DNA from: Pseudomonas argentinensis | GTDB lineage: Bacteria > Pseudomonadota > Gammaproteobacteria > Pseudomonadales > Pseudomonadaceae | NCBI RefSeq assembly: GCF_001839655.2 | Contig: NZ_CP056087.1 | Location: 1,984,001 to 2,048,000, forward strand | Direction: 5' to 3' | DNA length: 64,000 nucleotides | Shown here: positions 40,216 through 49,418 of the stretch, one piece after another | Position numbering within the stretch: the first letter of the stretch is position 1 | Layout of the letters: the number at the start of each line of letters is the position of its first letter | The notes under the pieces: generated by a model | What the model saw: the letters and a program-made list of their open reading frames with translations, nothing else | Database searches by the model: none | Told to the model about the DNA's origin: nothing | Position numbers and translations under genes: made by a program

Positions 40216-40551
40216 GGGAAGCCTCGTTTTTGTTGTTGTGCGGCGCTGGTGTCAGGTACGGCGGCCCACTGCGGGATTAGGGCGGCGTTTGCACCATTGC
40301 CATCGGGGTAAGGGTCTCTGGATGTTCGTAATCGAAAAAAGTAGATCTGGTTTGCGCATATTGTCAAAAATCGAACCCCTCAAAGGGTGGATATTTTCGA
40401 TATCAATCGCGCATACAGTTCAATAGGTCAGTTTCGCGACTGATAGGTTCCGTTGTGAAACAAGTTTCCTCGGCGGCCGCCGATTGGCGCAGCGTTTCGC
40501 CGGTCGTGGCGCTAGAATCGCCGGACGTTTCCCACGCCTTCCGGAGCCTGC
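40216..40551. other. Divergent promoter region of glpF and ybaK
   Basis: 336 bases with no coding sequence. From left to right it holds the AACAACAAAAAC element ahead of the glpF ribosome site, the candidate GlpR operator at 40322-40338, and a second half-site TTTTCGAT at 40394-40401 inside GATAT-TTTCG-ATATC. GGAG then precedes ybaK. Confidence 0.6.
40322..40338. promoter_or_regulatory. Candidate GlpR operator upstream of glpF
   Basis: ATGTTCGTAATCGAAAA differs from the glpD copy at three of 17 positions, all in the central spacer. It has the same orientation relative to its gene. Confidence 0.68.
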
Positions 40552-41019
40552 ATGACACCCGCATTGAATCTGTTGAAGAAGGTTCGTGCCGCGCATCGAA
40601 TCCATAGCTATGAACATGATCCCAAGGCGGCTTCCTATGGCCTGGAAGCGGCCGAGAAGCTAGACCTTGAGCCGGCTCAGGTGTTCAAGACGTTGTTGGT
40701 GGCCAGCGAGAAAGGGGAGTTGCTGGTGGCGGTGGTGCCGGTGGTCGGCAGCCTGGACCTCAAGGCCCTGGCCCACGCGGCCGGGGTGAAGAAGGTGGAC
40801 ATGGCGCCGGTCGACGCCGCGCAGCGCGCGACCGGGTATCTGGTCGGCGGCATCAGCCCGCTGGGCCAGAAGAAGCGCCTGCGGACCTTTATCGATAGCA
40901 GCGCCAGGGGTTTCTCCGCCATCTATGTCAGTGCCGGGCGGCGCGGGCTGGAGGTCGAGTTGAGCGCCGAGGTCCTGGCCGAACATACCCAGGCGCAGTT
41001 CGCCGATATCGGTCGCTGA
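40552..41019 (+). CDS. ybaK: Cys-tRNA(Pro)/Cys-tRNA(Cys) deacylase YbaK
   Basis: 155 residues of the YbaK/EbsC fold. The trans-editing segments EAAEKLDLEPAQVFKTLLV and GYLVGGISPLGQKKRLRTF include the catalytic Lys after FKTL. It hydrolyses Cys mischarged on tRNA(Pro). GGAG precedes the ATG by 6 bases. Confidence 0.92.
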   Translation: MTPALNLLKKVRAAHRIHSYEHDPKAASYGLEAAEKLDLEPAQVFKTLLVASEKGELLVAVVPVVGSLDLKALAHAAGVKKVDMAPVDAAQRATGYLVGGISPLGQKKRLRTFIDSSARGFSAIYVSAGRRGLEVELSAEVLAEHTQAQFADIGR

Positions 41020-41192
41020 TCCGCCCGGCACCATGGGTTGCGCCGGCCGCATCAGCGCGCGCCGAGCTTGAAGCGAAGGCCAGACACTGGCACTGTCGGC
41101 ATCGCCGCCGCGCTTCCCTGACAGGGCCGGGTGCGGCGTATCATGGAGTGGGGCGGTAACGGCGCCCGCATCGGCAGGAGGCTAGGCGAACA

Positions 41193-41969
41193 GTGAAAGG
41201 CGTTGGTTGGGTGACGGGAGGCCTGTTGGCGGCTTTGCTGCTGAGCAGCGCCTGCGCCAGGGCTGAAACCCTGGTCATGGAGGCCGACGTCTGGTGCCCT
41301 GTCAATTGCGCGCAGGATGCCGAGCGCCCCGGCATCTTCGTCGAGCTGGCCATGCAGATCTTTGCCGAGGCCGGCATTCAGGTCGAATACCGCGTCACCA
41401 ACTGGGCGCGCGCCGTGCAGGACGTGCGCAGCGGCCGCGCCAACGCCTTGGTCGGCGCTGGCGTGCGCGACGCGCCGGACTTTCTCTTCGGCCGGTCGGC
41501 GCCAGGTATCTCCCGCAACTGTTTCTATGCCCGAGCCGACAGCACCTGGCGCTATACCGGGTTGGATTCGCTCGCCGGGATTCGTCTGGGCGTGATCAAC
41601 GGCTACAGCTACGGCCAGGAGCTCGATGAGTACATCCGCCGTTATCAGCGAGAACAGGAGCGATTGCAGCTCGCCGCCGGCGAGCAGGCACTGGCGCTGA
41701 ACGTGCGCAAGGTCGAACTGGGGCGCCTGGATGCCTTGCTGGAAAACACCTGGGTCATGGCCTTGTATCAGGATCAGCACGGCAATCATGACGACCTGGT
41801 TCAGGTCGGCTGCCGGGTGCCGGACGTGCCGATCTACATCGCGTTCTCCCCGGCGCTGCCCTCCAGCGCCCGCTACCGCGACATCTTCGACGAGGGTGTG
41901 CGGCGTTACCGGCAGGATGGCCGTCTCGACGCCTTGCTGCAGCGCTACGGTATCCACACGCAGCCCTGA
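41193..41969 (+). CDS. Periplasmic solute-binding protein, family 3-like
   Basis: 258 residues starting at a GTG with AGGAGG upstream at a rather long 11-base distance. The signal peptide ends ACARA/ET. The mature chain resembles amino-acid-type binding proteins (RPGIFVELAMQIFAEAGIQVEY, then GIRLGVINGYSYGQEL). Three cysteines near the N-terminus (WCPVNCAQ) are unusual. No permease gene is next to it, so it may act as a stand-alone sensor or with a distant transporter. Confidence 0.75.
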   Translation: MKGVGWVTGGLLAALLLSSACARAETLVMEADVWCPVNCAQDAERPGIFVELAMQIFAEAGIQVEYRVTNWARAVQDVRSGRANALVGAGVRDAPDFLFGRSAPGISRNCFYARADSTWRYTGLDSLAGIRLGVINGYSYGQELDEYIRRYQREQERLQLAAGEQALALNVRKVELGRLDALLENTWVMALYQDQHGNHDDLVQVGCRVPDVPIYIAFSPALPSSARYRDIFDEGVRRYRQDGRLDALLQRYGIHTQP

Positions 41970-42064
41970 TTGCACTGTTGCGCCGTAATGGCGGCGCGCT
42001 GTATCGCAGCCAGGCGATGCGATGCAGGCATGCTGAGCCTATCTGCCGCCTAGAGGAAATCCCG

Positions 42065-42844
42065 ATGCTCCTGCCTTTTCATCAAATCGACGCCTTCAGC
42101 GACAAGCCCTTCGCGGGCAACCCGGCGGTGGTCTATCGCCTCGAGCACTGGCTCGAGGATGGGCTGATGCAGCAGATCGCCGCCGAGCACAACCTGGCCG
42201 AAACCGCGTTCGTGGTGAAGGAGGGCATAGCCTGGCGCATCCGCTGGTTCACGCCGACCACCGAAGTACCGCTGTGCGGGCATGCCACGCTGGCCAGCGC
42301 CCATGCCTTGTTCGAATGCCATGGCGAGCCGGGTGAGCGTATCGATTTCGACTATGTGGACGGCACCTTGTCGGTCGGCCGCGAAGGTGATCGCCTGGTG
42401 CTGGATTTTCCCTGCGTGCAGCCGACGCCGATTGCCACGCCCCGGGGGTTGGCAGAAATTCTCGGGCAGGTGCCGGTTGCCGTGCTGGATGCGCCGCAAC
42501 TGCTGGTGGTACTCGAATCCGCGGCCGCGGTACGGGCCTGCCAGCCCGATCTGCGTGCGCTGGCGCAATTGCCCTGGTCGGCGGTGATCGTTACGGCGAA
42601 AGGCGAGACGGTCGATTTCGTGTCGCGCAACTTCGCGCCGGCGGTGGGCATCGACGAGGATCCGGTTACCGGTTCGGCGCACTGCATCCTCACGCCGTAC
42701 TGGGTGCAGCAGTTGGGTAAGGCGGAGCTGAGCGCCTACCAGGGCGGCGCTCGCGGGGGCTTTCTGTGGTGCCGTCTGAATGGCGAGCGGGTAGCGATCG
42801 CTGGGCAGGCCCGGGTGGTGAGTAGTGGCCAGCTATACCTCTAG
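42065..42844 (+). CDS. PhzF-family isomerase-like protein
   Basis: 259 residues. The catalytic Glu is in AAEHNLAETAFV (about 40-51). The family signatures PLCGHATLASAHALF and DEDPVTGSAHC are present. Members resemble phenazine enzyme PhzF and diaminopimelate epimerase, but most have unknown substrates, and no phenazine genes are nearby. The ATG at 42065 has AGAGGAAA upstream. It ends with a 4-base overlap with the convergent ABC gene. Confidence 0.85.
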   Translation: MLLPFHQIDAFSDKPFAGNPAVVYRLEHWLEDGLMQQIAAEHNLAETAFVVKEGIAWRIRWFTPTTEVPLCGHATLASAHALFECHGEPGERIDFDYVDGTLSVGREGDRLVLDFPCVQPTPIATPRGLAEILGQVPVAVLDAPQLLVVLESAAAVRACQPDLRALAQLPWSAVIVTAKGETVDFVSRNFAPAVGIDEDPVTGSAHCILTPYWVQQLGKAELSAYQGGARGGFLWCRLNGERVAIAGQARVVSSGQLYL

Positions 42845-43926
42845 TCCGCCCGCTCCAGCGTGGAGGGCGCCGCCACGCTGCCGGCAGCAGCGAAGGCCAC
42901 CAGGTGATCGGCGGCAACGCGGATACCCACCTGTTCACCAGGCAGGTGATCGGCGTGGCTGGGGAACAACGCTTCCAGCTGGCTGCCGGTGGGCAACTGC
43001 AGGCGATACAGGGTGGCGGCGCCGAGAAAGCTCTTGCCGACGATCTTGGCCTTTTGCGCGCTCTGTGGGTCGCGGACGATATCGTCCGGGCGCAGCAGCA
43101 CATCCACCGCGCTGCCAACCGGCCAGGCATAGGCACGATTGCCGCGGATCACGCCCAGCTCGGTCTGCACCTCGTCGGGCGCCAATAGCTGGCCACGAAT
43201 GAAGTAACCCTGGCCGATAAAACTGGCAACGAAGGGCGTCTGCGGCTCGTGGTAGAGGTTGAACGGCGTGTCCCATTGCTCCAGGTGCCCGGCCCTGAAC
43301 ACACCGACCTGATCGCTGACGGCAAAGGCTTCCTCCTGGTCATGGGTGACCAGAATGGCGCTGGTGCCACGGGCCATGAGAATGTCGCGCACCTCATGGC
43401 TGAGGCGTCGGCGCAGTTCGCCGTCGAGGTTGGAGAACGGCTCGTCGAGCAGCAGCAACTGCGGGTTGGTGGCCAGGGCACGGGCCAGGGCGACGCGCTG
43501 CTGCTGCCCGCCGGACAGCTCGTTCGGATGACGCTTGCTCAGGTGGTCGAGCTTGACCAGCTCCAGCAGCTCGCGGGTCAGCTGCTCGCAGTCGGGCTGC
43601 TTGCGAATGCCGAAGGACACGTTCTGTGCCACGCTCAGGTGGGGGAACAGGGCGTAGTCCTGAAATACCATGCCGATACGGCGCCTCTCCGGCGCCAGGG
43701 TGAAGCCAGGGCGGGAGATCACCTCGCCGGCCAGGGCGATTTCACCTTCCAGCACCGGCTCGAAGCCGGCGATGGCGCGCAGGGTGGTGGTTTTGCCGCA
43801 ACCGGAAGGGCCGAGCAGGCAACCGATTTCCCCGGCGTTGAGGTGCAGGTTCAGCTGCTGCACGATGCGCTGGTCACCGTAACCGCAACCCAGGTTGCGC
43901 AGGCTCAACAGCATCGCCTGGCTCAT
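42841..43926 (-). CDS. ABC transporter ATPase, FbpC/PotA-like, orphan
   Basis: 361 residues. Walker A is GPSGCGKTT at 39-47, the signature LSGGQQQR and Walker [13 protein letters not shown] are intact, and a C-terminal TOBE domain (VLLRPDDIV region) follows. Import ATPases of this type serve iron, sulfate, polyamine or phosphonate systems. No permease or binding-protein gene adjoins it on the same strand. The ATG overlaps the argF stop (ATGA), so it is coupled to argF. Confidence 0.88.
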   Translation of the reverse strand: MSQAMLLSLRNLGCGYGDQRIVQQLNLHLNAGEIGCLLGPSGCGKTTTLRAIAGFEPVLEGEIALAGEVISRPGFTLAPERRRIGMVFQDYALFPHLSVAQNVSFGIRKQPDCEQLTRELLELVKLDHLSKRHPNELSGGQQQRVALARALATNPQLLLLDEPFSNLDGELRRRLSHEVRDILMARGTSAILVTHDQEEAFAVSDQVGVFRAGHLEQWDTPFNLYHEPQTPFVASFIGQGYFIRGQLLAPDEVQTELGVIRGNRAYAWPVGSAVDVLLRPDDIVRDPQSAQKAKIVGKSFLGAATLYRLQLPTGSQLEALFPSHADHLPGEQVGIRVAADHLVAFAAAGSVAAPSTLERAD

Positions 43927-44843
43927 GCGTGGTGGTACGCCGGTTCGACCAGGAATTCGAGCAGTGCCTTCTGCGCATGCAGGCGGTTCTCCGCCTGGTC
44001 CCAGGCCGCCGAGCGCGGGTCGTCGAGCAGGTCGACGCTGATTTCCTCGCCACGGTGGGCCGGCAGGCAATGCAGGAACAGCACGTTCTCGTCGGCGGCG
44101 TCGAGCAGGGCGCGGTTCACCTGATAGGGCGCGAACAGCTTGTGACGCTCGGCGATTTCCTCTTCCTGGCCCATGGAGGCCCACACGTCGGTGCTCACCA
44201 GGTGGGCACCGGCCACCGCCTCGCGCGGGTCGCGGAAGATCCTCACCCGCGCGCCGGCTTCGGCCAGCAGGGCAGCGCTCGGCTCGTAGCCTTCCGGACA
44301 GGCGACATGCAGGGTGAAATCGAACTGCATGGCCGCTTCTATATAGGAGTTGCACATGTTGTTGCCGTCGCCGATCCAGGCGGCGGTCTTGCCGACGATG
44401 CTGCCGCGGTGCTCGAGAAAGGTCTGCATGTCGGCCAGCAGCTGGCAGGGGTGCAGATCGTCCGACAGGCCGTTGATCACCGGCACGCGGGAGTTGGCGG
44501 CGAACTCGGTCAGGGTGCTGTGGGCGAAGGTGCGGATCATGATCGCATCGAGCATGCGCGACATGACGATGGCCGAGTCGGCGATCGGCTCGCCGCGGCC
44601 CAGCTGGGTGTCACGCGGTGACAGGAAGATGGCCTGGCCGCCGAGCTGGATCATGCCGGCTTCGAAGGACACGCGGGTACGGGTCGAGGCCTTTTCGAAG
44701 ATCATGCCCAGCACGCGATTGCGCAGGGGTTCGAACAGCACGCCGCTGTTGCGCAAGCCTTTCAGCTCCATGCCGCGTCGGATCAGGCCCACCAGTTCGT
44801 CCGGTGTGCAGTCCTTCAGCGAGAGAAAGTGTCTTGCGCTCAT
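43923..44843 (-). CDS. argF: Anabolic ornithine carbamoyltransferase
   Basis: 306 residues. The carbamoyl-phosphate site STRTR is at 53-57, the HPCQLLAD segment is present, and the ornithine site is [12 protein letters not shown]. It makes citrulline for arginine synthesis. The length and the short loops fit the anabolic trimeric enzyme rather than ArcB. AAGGT lies ahead of the ATG. Confidence 0.95.
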   Translation of the reverse strand: MSARHFLSLKDCTPDELVGLIRRGMELKGLRNSGVLFEPLRNRVLGMIFEKASTRTRVSFEAGMIQLGGQAIFLSPRDTQLGRGEPIADSAIVMSRMLDAIMIRTFAHSTLTEFAANSRVPVINGLSDDLHPCQLLADMQTFLEHRGSIVGKTAAWIGDGNNMCNSYIEAAMQFDFTLHVACPEGYEPSAALLAEAGARVRIFRDPREAVAGAHLVSTDVWASMGQEEEIAERHKLFAPYQVNRALLDAADENVLFLHCLPAHRGEEISVDLLDDPRSAAWDQAENRLHAQKALLEFLVEPAYHHA

Positions 44844-45129
44844 CGTTAACTACCTTTTGACATACAGGGCGCAGGCTCTTTTTTCAGCAAAAACGCGAGA
44901 ACCTGCGGCTGGGGGCCGCACAGGGCGACGAAACGGGAAGCCGCCGATCTTATAAGTAAATGACGCCTAGGCGCAAATTTGCCCGGATTGCCAGATGTGA
45001 CGGGCCTTTCAGGCCTCCGGGCGGCCTGATGCATGGCCCTGATGGCCCGCGATTCATGGCGCTGAAGCTGCTGGTACGCAGCGGCGCTGGCGCCCATGAT
45101 GGGCCTTTGACAATAAAGCGAGGCTGGCC

Positions 45130-47238
45130 ATGACCACGACCCTCCATCACCGTGCCTGCCACCTGTGCGAGGCCATCTGCGGGCTGACCCTGGAAATCGA
45201 GCAGGCTGCCGATGGGCGGCCCCAGGTACGCGCCATCAAGGGCGACCGCGACGATCCGTTCAGCCGCGGCCATATCTGCCCGAAGGCGGTCGCCCTGCAG
45301 GACATCCAGAACGACCCGGATCGCCTGCGCCAGCCCATGCGCCGTACCGGCGACAGCTGGGAAGCCATCAGCTGGCAGGAGGCCTTCGAATTCGCCGCCA
45401 GCCGCCTGGCCGCCGTGCAGGCAGCCCACGGGCAGAATGCGGTGGCGGTCTATCAGGGCAACCCCAGCGTGCACAACTATGGGTTGATGACCCACAGCAA
45501 CTACTTCCTCGGCCTGCTCAAGACCCGCAACCGCTATTCCGCCACCTCGGTCGATCAACTGCCCCATCACCTGACCTGCCACCTGATGTATGGCCACGGT
45601 TTCCTGATCCCCGTCCCGGATATCGACCACACCGACTTCATGCTGATTCTCGGCGGCAACCCGCTGGCGTCCAACGGCAGCCTGATGACCGTGCCGGATG
45701 TGGAAAAGCGCCTCAAGGCCATCCAGGCCCGCGGCGGCAAGCTGGTGGTGGTCGACCCGCGCCATACCGAAACCGCGGCCATCGCCGATCAACACCTGTT
45801 CATTCGCCCTGGGCAGGACGCCGCCTTGCTGCTGGGTATGCTCAACACGCTGTTCGAGGAAGGGCTGGGGCGCGCCAGTCACTTGCCGGTGGCGGGACTG
45901 GATGAGCTGCGCCATGCGCTCTTGCCGTTCGGCGTGGATGAGATGGCTGCCCGCTGCGGCATACCGGCGGGGATGATCCGCCAACTGGCCCGCGATTTCA
46001 CCGCGGCCGAGCGCGCCGTCTGTTACGGGCGCATGGGTGTCTCGACCCAGGTGTTCGGCACCCTGTGCCAATGGCTGGTGCAGGTGATCAACCTGGTGAC
46101 CGGCAACCTGGATCGCGAGGGGGGGGCGCTGTGCACCGAGCCCGCGGTGGATCTGGTGGGTGCCACCTCTGGCGGGCACTTCAATCGCTGGCAGAGCCGA
46201 GTATCCAGGCTTGCGGAATATGGCGGCGAGCTGCCGGTCAGCGCCCTGGCCGAGGAAATGCTCACCCCGGGGGATGGGCAGGTGCGGGCGCTGATCACCG
46301 TGGCCGGTAACCCGGTGCTGTCCACGCCCAACGGCCGTCAGCTGGAGCGTGGCCTCGAGGGCCTGGAGTTCATGCTCAGCGTGGACCTGTACATCAACGA
46401 AACCACCCGGCATGCCGATCTGATCCTGCCGTCCACCGCGCCGCTGGAGCATGACCACTACGACACCACCTTCAACCTGTTCGCCGTGCGCAATGTCACC
46501 CGCTTCAATCAGGCAGTGCTGCCCAAGCCCGAGGGCGCGCTGGATGACTGGGAAATTTTCGTCGGGTTGGCGCAGGCCTTCGCGGCGCAGACGGGGGCCA
46601 CGTTGAAGCCGACGCAGCCGCCGGCGCAGATGATCGACCTGGGCCTGCGGATGGGGCCCTATGGCGATCGCTCGCCGCTCAAGCTGTCATTGCAGACCTT
46701 GCTGGCGCATCCCCATGGCCTGGATATCGGCCCACTGAGACCCAACCTGGCGCCACGCCTGAAAACCGTCGATGGCAGGGTGCAGATCGCTCCCGCGCTA
46801 CTGCTGGAGGACCTGCAGCGTTTCGTGGCGCAGCCGGCGTCGGCTGACGGCCAACTGCTGCTGATCGGTCGCCGCCATGTACGCAGCAACAATTCCTGGA
46901 TGCACAACTATCACCGGTTGGTGAAGGGCAAACCGCGCCATCAGTTGCTGATGCACCCCCAGGACCTGGCGCAACGTGGGCTCACCGATGGCCAGCGGGT
47001 CAGCGTGCGTTCGCGGGTCGGCGTGCTGGAAGTCGAGGTACTCGGCAGCGCCGAGATGATGCCGGGCGTGGTCAGCCTGCCCCACGGTTGGGGGCACGGC
47101 CGCCCCGGCGTGCAGATGAGCATCGCCCAGGCGACCCCCGGGGTTAGTGCCAATGACCTGACCGACGAACGTCTGCTCGACGCGCTGTCCGGCAACGCTG
47201 CGCTCAATGGCGTGCCGGTGGACGTGGTGGCGGCTTGA
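45130..47238 (+). CDS. Molybdopterin-dependent oxidoreductase
   Basis: 702 residues. An N-terminal 4Fe-4S site is formed by Cys10, Cys13, Cys17 and Cys50. Molybdopterin guanine dinucleotide binding regions follow (LILGGNPLASNGSLM, VVVDPRHTETA), and a C-terminal MGD-binding barrel begins near RRHVRSNNSWMHN. No Cys or Sec is evident at the usual formate dehydrogenase metal-ligand position; the segment reads SATSVDQLPHH near 137-147. It is alone, with no electron-transfer or membrane subunit beside it. The substrate is unknown. Confidence 0.85.
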   Translation: MTTTLHHRACHLCEAICGLTLEIEQAADGRPQVRAIKGDRDDPFSRGHICPKAVALQDIQNDPDRLRQPMRRTGDSWEAISWQEAFEFAASRLAAVQAAHGQNAVAVYQGNPSVHNYGLMTHSNYFLGLLKTRNRYSATSVDQLPHHLTCHLMYGHGFLIPVPDIDHTDFMLILGGNPLASNGSLMTVPDVEKRLKAIQARGGKLVVVDPRHTETAAIADQHLFIRPGQDAALLLGMLNTLFEEGLGRASHLPVAGLDELRHALLPFGVDEMAARCGIPAGMIRQLARDFTAAERAVCYGRMGVSTQVFGTLCQWLVQVINLVTGNLDREGGALCTEPAVDLVGATSGGHFNRWQSRVSRLAEYGGELPVSALAEEMLTPGDGQVRALITVAGNPVLSTPNGRQLERGLEGLEFMLSVDLYINETTRHADLILPSTAPLEHDHYDTTFNLFAVRNVTRFNQAVLPKPEGALDDWEIFVGLAQAFAAQTGATLKPTQPPAQMIDLGLRMGPYGDRSPLKLSLQTLLAHPHGLDIGPLRPNLAPRLKTVDGRVQIAPALLLEDLQRFVAQPASADGQLLLIGRRHVRSNNSWMHNYHRLVKGKPRHQLLMHPQDLAQRGLTDGQRVSVRSRVGVLEVEVLGSAEMMPGVVSLPHGWGHGRPGVQMSIAQATPGVSANDLTDERLLDALSGNAALNGVPVDVVAA

Positions 47239-47344
47239 ATCAGGTGCGGTGCGTCTGCACGACTGAGCATTGCGCTCGGCTTTTGGTTACAATGCGCGCA
47301 CCGTATCGACCCACGAGTCGGATAGTCCAGTTCTGAGGTGCCTA

Positions 47345-47671
47345 ATGGATATCATCGAAACCATCAAAGAGCAGATCGCCAACAACACCGTTCTGCTGTA
47401 CATGAAAGGCTCGCCGAATGCGCCGCAGTGCGGTTTCTCCGCCCGTGCTTCCCAGGCGCTGATGGGCTGCGGCGAGAAGTTCGCCTATGTCGACATCCTG
47501 CAGAACCCGGAAATCCGCGCCAACCTGCCCAAGTACGCCAACTGGCCGACCTTCCCGCAACTGTGGGTGGCCGGTGAGCTGGTCGGCGGCAGCGACATCC
47601 TGCTGGAAATGTACGAAAAGGGTGAGCTGCAGACCCTGATCAAGGATGCCGTGCAGAAAGCCGGCGCCTGA
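47345..47671 (+). CDS. grxD: Monothiol glutaredoxin GrxD
   Basis: 108 residues with the CGFS active site at 29-32 and the glutathione-binding segments WPTFPQLWV and GGSDILLEM. It carries and delivers iron-sulfur clusters together with BolA-type partners. GAGGTG precedes the ATG, and a strong terminator follows. Confidence 0.96.
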   Translation: MDIIETIKEQIANNTVLLYMKGSPNAPQCGFSARASQALMGCGEKFAYVDILQNPEIRANLPKYANWPTFPQLWVAGELVGGSDILLEMYEKGELQTLIKDAVQKAGA

Positions 47672-47688
47672 TCGACTGACGATCCCGA

Positions 47689-47720
47689 ATCCGCAGCCAG
47701 CGATGGCTGCGGATTTTTTT
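47689..47720 (+). terminator. Intrinsic terminator of grxD
   Basis: A perfect 11-bp stem ATCCGCAGCCA / TGGCTGCGGAT with loop GCGA, followed by six T, directly after grxD. Confidence 0.94.
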
Positions 47721-47880
47721 CGTCTGCAGGAAAGTGTCGGTGCTTGTGTTGAGGCAACGATGTGGCGAAGCGGACGGCCGACCGCTTTGCCTTTTTGGTG
47801 CTCCTCATGCCACAAAATTATCAGGCGATACCAATCGCCCCTTCAGGAGGCCGAGCGGAATCATTGTGGAGAGGGTTGAG

Positions 47881-48049
47881 CGACATGGATGTCGCGAGAG
47901 CCGCGATGGGCCAGGGACGGCCCTTCGCGGCGGGCCCTCGGAGCAATGATGAAGCGAGGGAACCCCAGCGGAGCTGGGGCCGGATGTCGGGGCTAGACCT
48001 TTTGGTTTCTTTTGGGGCGATGCCAAAAGAAACCCGCTCGTCAGAGCGG
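47881..48049. repeat. Structured multi-hairpin intergenic repeat
   Basis: Five perfect hairpins in tandem. They are CGACAT/ATGTCG (47881-47894), GGGCC/GGCCC (47908-47923), CCCCAGC/GCTGGGG (47963-47979), a 12-bp stem GGTTTCTTTTGG/CCAAAAGAAACC (48004-48034) and CCGCTC/GAGCGG (48034-48049). From memory the wording is like a dispersed intergenic repeat in several Pseudomonas genomes; only one copy lies in this window. The 47721-48196 gap otherwise holds no credible gene, although one frame stays open. Confidence 0.7.
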
Positions 48050-48103
48050 AACCGAACGTATGAACAACGCGATAACGCTGGCAAGCCCAACTCTCGCATG
48101 GAA

Positions 48104-48136
48104 CGTAAAGAGCTCGCGGCTAAAGCCGCTCCCACG
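48104..48136. repeat. REP-like palindromic element
   Basis: The core GCGGC-TAAA-GCCGC (48116-48129) is flanked by GAGCTC and CCCACG. This is the layout of Pseudomonas REP sequences. The left half, CGTAAAGAGCTCGCGGCTAAA, recurs at 63173. Confidence 0.75.
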
Positions 48137-48196
48137 CAATCGCTGAATGACCGTTTCTGCCTTAAACCCTCCGCTGCAGAGAGTACCCGCACGCCG

Positions 48197-48889
48197 TCAG
48201 GGCATGGTGATAGCCAGCACCTTGATGCAGCCCGACTGCGGGTAATGCCAGTGCACATCGACGTCCCACAAACGTACCCCATAGCGACGTTCGGGCGTGG
48301 GCTGCTGATAGGCCGGGCGTGGATCCTGGGCCAGGCATTGCTCGATCAGCTCTACCAGCGGTTCGCCCAGGCGCAGGGCGTGACTGCGGGCGCTGTCCAA
48401 TGCGCTGTCCTGCCAGAGCACATCAATTTGCGCTGGTGCATCGGTCGCGATGTGATTGTGGGCGCCCGGCACGTTGTCCGCATAGGGCACGTAGGGTTTG
48501 ACGTCGAGCACCGGGGTGCCGTCGAGCAGGTCGATGCCGGACAGCCACAGGCGATCCTGATCGACTTTCTCCAGTTTCACCACCGACTGGCCAATGCCGT
48601 TGGGGCGATGGGTCGCCCGGGTGGCGAACACACCGATGGCGCGGTTGCCGCCCAGGCGCGGCGGCCGCACCTTGAGGCGCGGTTTGTCTTCCAGCGCCTG
48701 GTGGAACAGGAACAGCAGCCACACGTGGCTGACCTTCTCCAGGCCCTGGACCGCGTCGCCGCCATCGAATGGCGGGCACAGTTCCAGCACGCCGCGTGCG
48801 GCGGGCGCCAGTTGCGGTTGCCGGGGAATAGCGAACTTCTCCTTGAAGCAGGAGCGCACGTAGCCGATGGGCGAGACCTGATGATTCAT
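48197..48889 (-). CDS. trmO: tRNA (t6A37) N6-methyltransferase TrmO
   Basis: 230 residues of the TsaA/TrmO family. The N-terminal beta-barrel starts VSPIGYVRSCFKEKFAIPRQ and the family box RATHRPNGIGQSVVKLEKV binds SAM. It methylates threonylcarbamoyladenosine 37 of tRNA(Thr). The gene is downstream of the DUF1456 gene on the same strand with a 6-base gap. Confidence 0.9.
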   Translation of the reverse strand: MNHQVSPIGYVRSCFKEKFAIPRQPQLAPAARGVLELCPPFDGGDAVQGLEKVSHVWLLFLFHQALEDKPRLKVRPPRLGGNRAIGVFATRATHRPNGIGQSVVKLEKVDQDRLWLSGIDLLDGTPVLDVKPYVPYADNVPGAHNHIATDAPAQIDVLWQDSALDSARSHALRLGEPLVELIEQCLAQDPRPAYQQPTPERRYGVRLWDVDVHWHYPQSGCIKVLAITMP

Positions 48890-48895
48890 GGCGTG

Positions 48896-49357
48896 TCAGT
48901 CACGCAGGCGCTGGGTCAGGCCCTTGAGAAAGTTGCGCAGGAACTGATCGCCGCAGGGACGGTAATTGCTGGTACCGGCCTTGCGGAACAGTGCGCTCAT
49001 TTCCGGTTTCGACACCACGAAATCGACGCTGCGCATGATGGTATGGATATCGTCTTCCTTCAGCTCGAAGGCCACACGCAGTTTCTTCAGCACCTGGTTG
49101 TTGCTCACCGGCAGCTCCAGCGCCGGCGCCGGGCGGCTGTCATCCTTGCCGCGCTTGAAGTAAACCAGGCCGTCGAGAGCATGGGCCAGCAGCTCATCGC
49201 TGCACGGCAGGAAACCGGGCTCGTCGTCCTTTTTCAGCACGGCGGCGATTTCCTGCTCGCTCACCGAATGGCCGCCAAGCTGGACGATCTCGGCCAGCTG
49301 TTGGTCGCTGATGTCGAGCATATAGCGCAGGCTGCGCAGTACATCGTTGTTGATCAT
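48896..49357 (-). CDS. DUF1456 (YehS-like) protein
   Basis: 153 residues made of two similar halves of about 70 residues. Each starts NNDVLRSLRYML or NNQVLKKLRVAF and ends around the PCSDELLAHALDGL or PCGDQFLRNFLKGL box. This internal duplication defines DUF1456. The function is unknown. AGGAA lies ahead of the ATG at 49357. It is probably co-transcribed with trmO. Confidence 0.85.
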   Translation of the reverse strand: MINNDVLRSLRYMLDISDQQLAEIVQLGGHSVSEQEIAAVLKKDDEPGFLPCSDELLAHALDGLVYFKRGKDDSRPAPALELPVSNNQVLKKLRVAFELKEDDIHTIMRSVDFVVSKPEMSALFRKAGTSNYRPCGDQFLRNFLKGLTQRLRD

Positions 49358-49418
49358 GGATATTCCTGATGGCGGGCGCGCCAGCGCGGCGCATCCCTGT
49401 GAAAGGCAATGGCGTGGC

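Noticed and set aside
44844..45000. ArgR operator upstream of argF
   Set aside because: TCTCGC followed by an A-rich stretch is only a loose match to the Pseudomonas TGTCGC-N8-AAN pattern, so I did not list it.
47762..49369. A 535-codon open frame on the plus strand across the grxD-trmO gap and trmO/DUF1456
   Set aside because: Most of it is antisense to two well-supported genes and its front part runs through hairpin repeats. Long antisense frames are common at this GC content.
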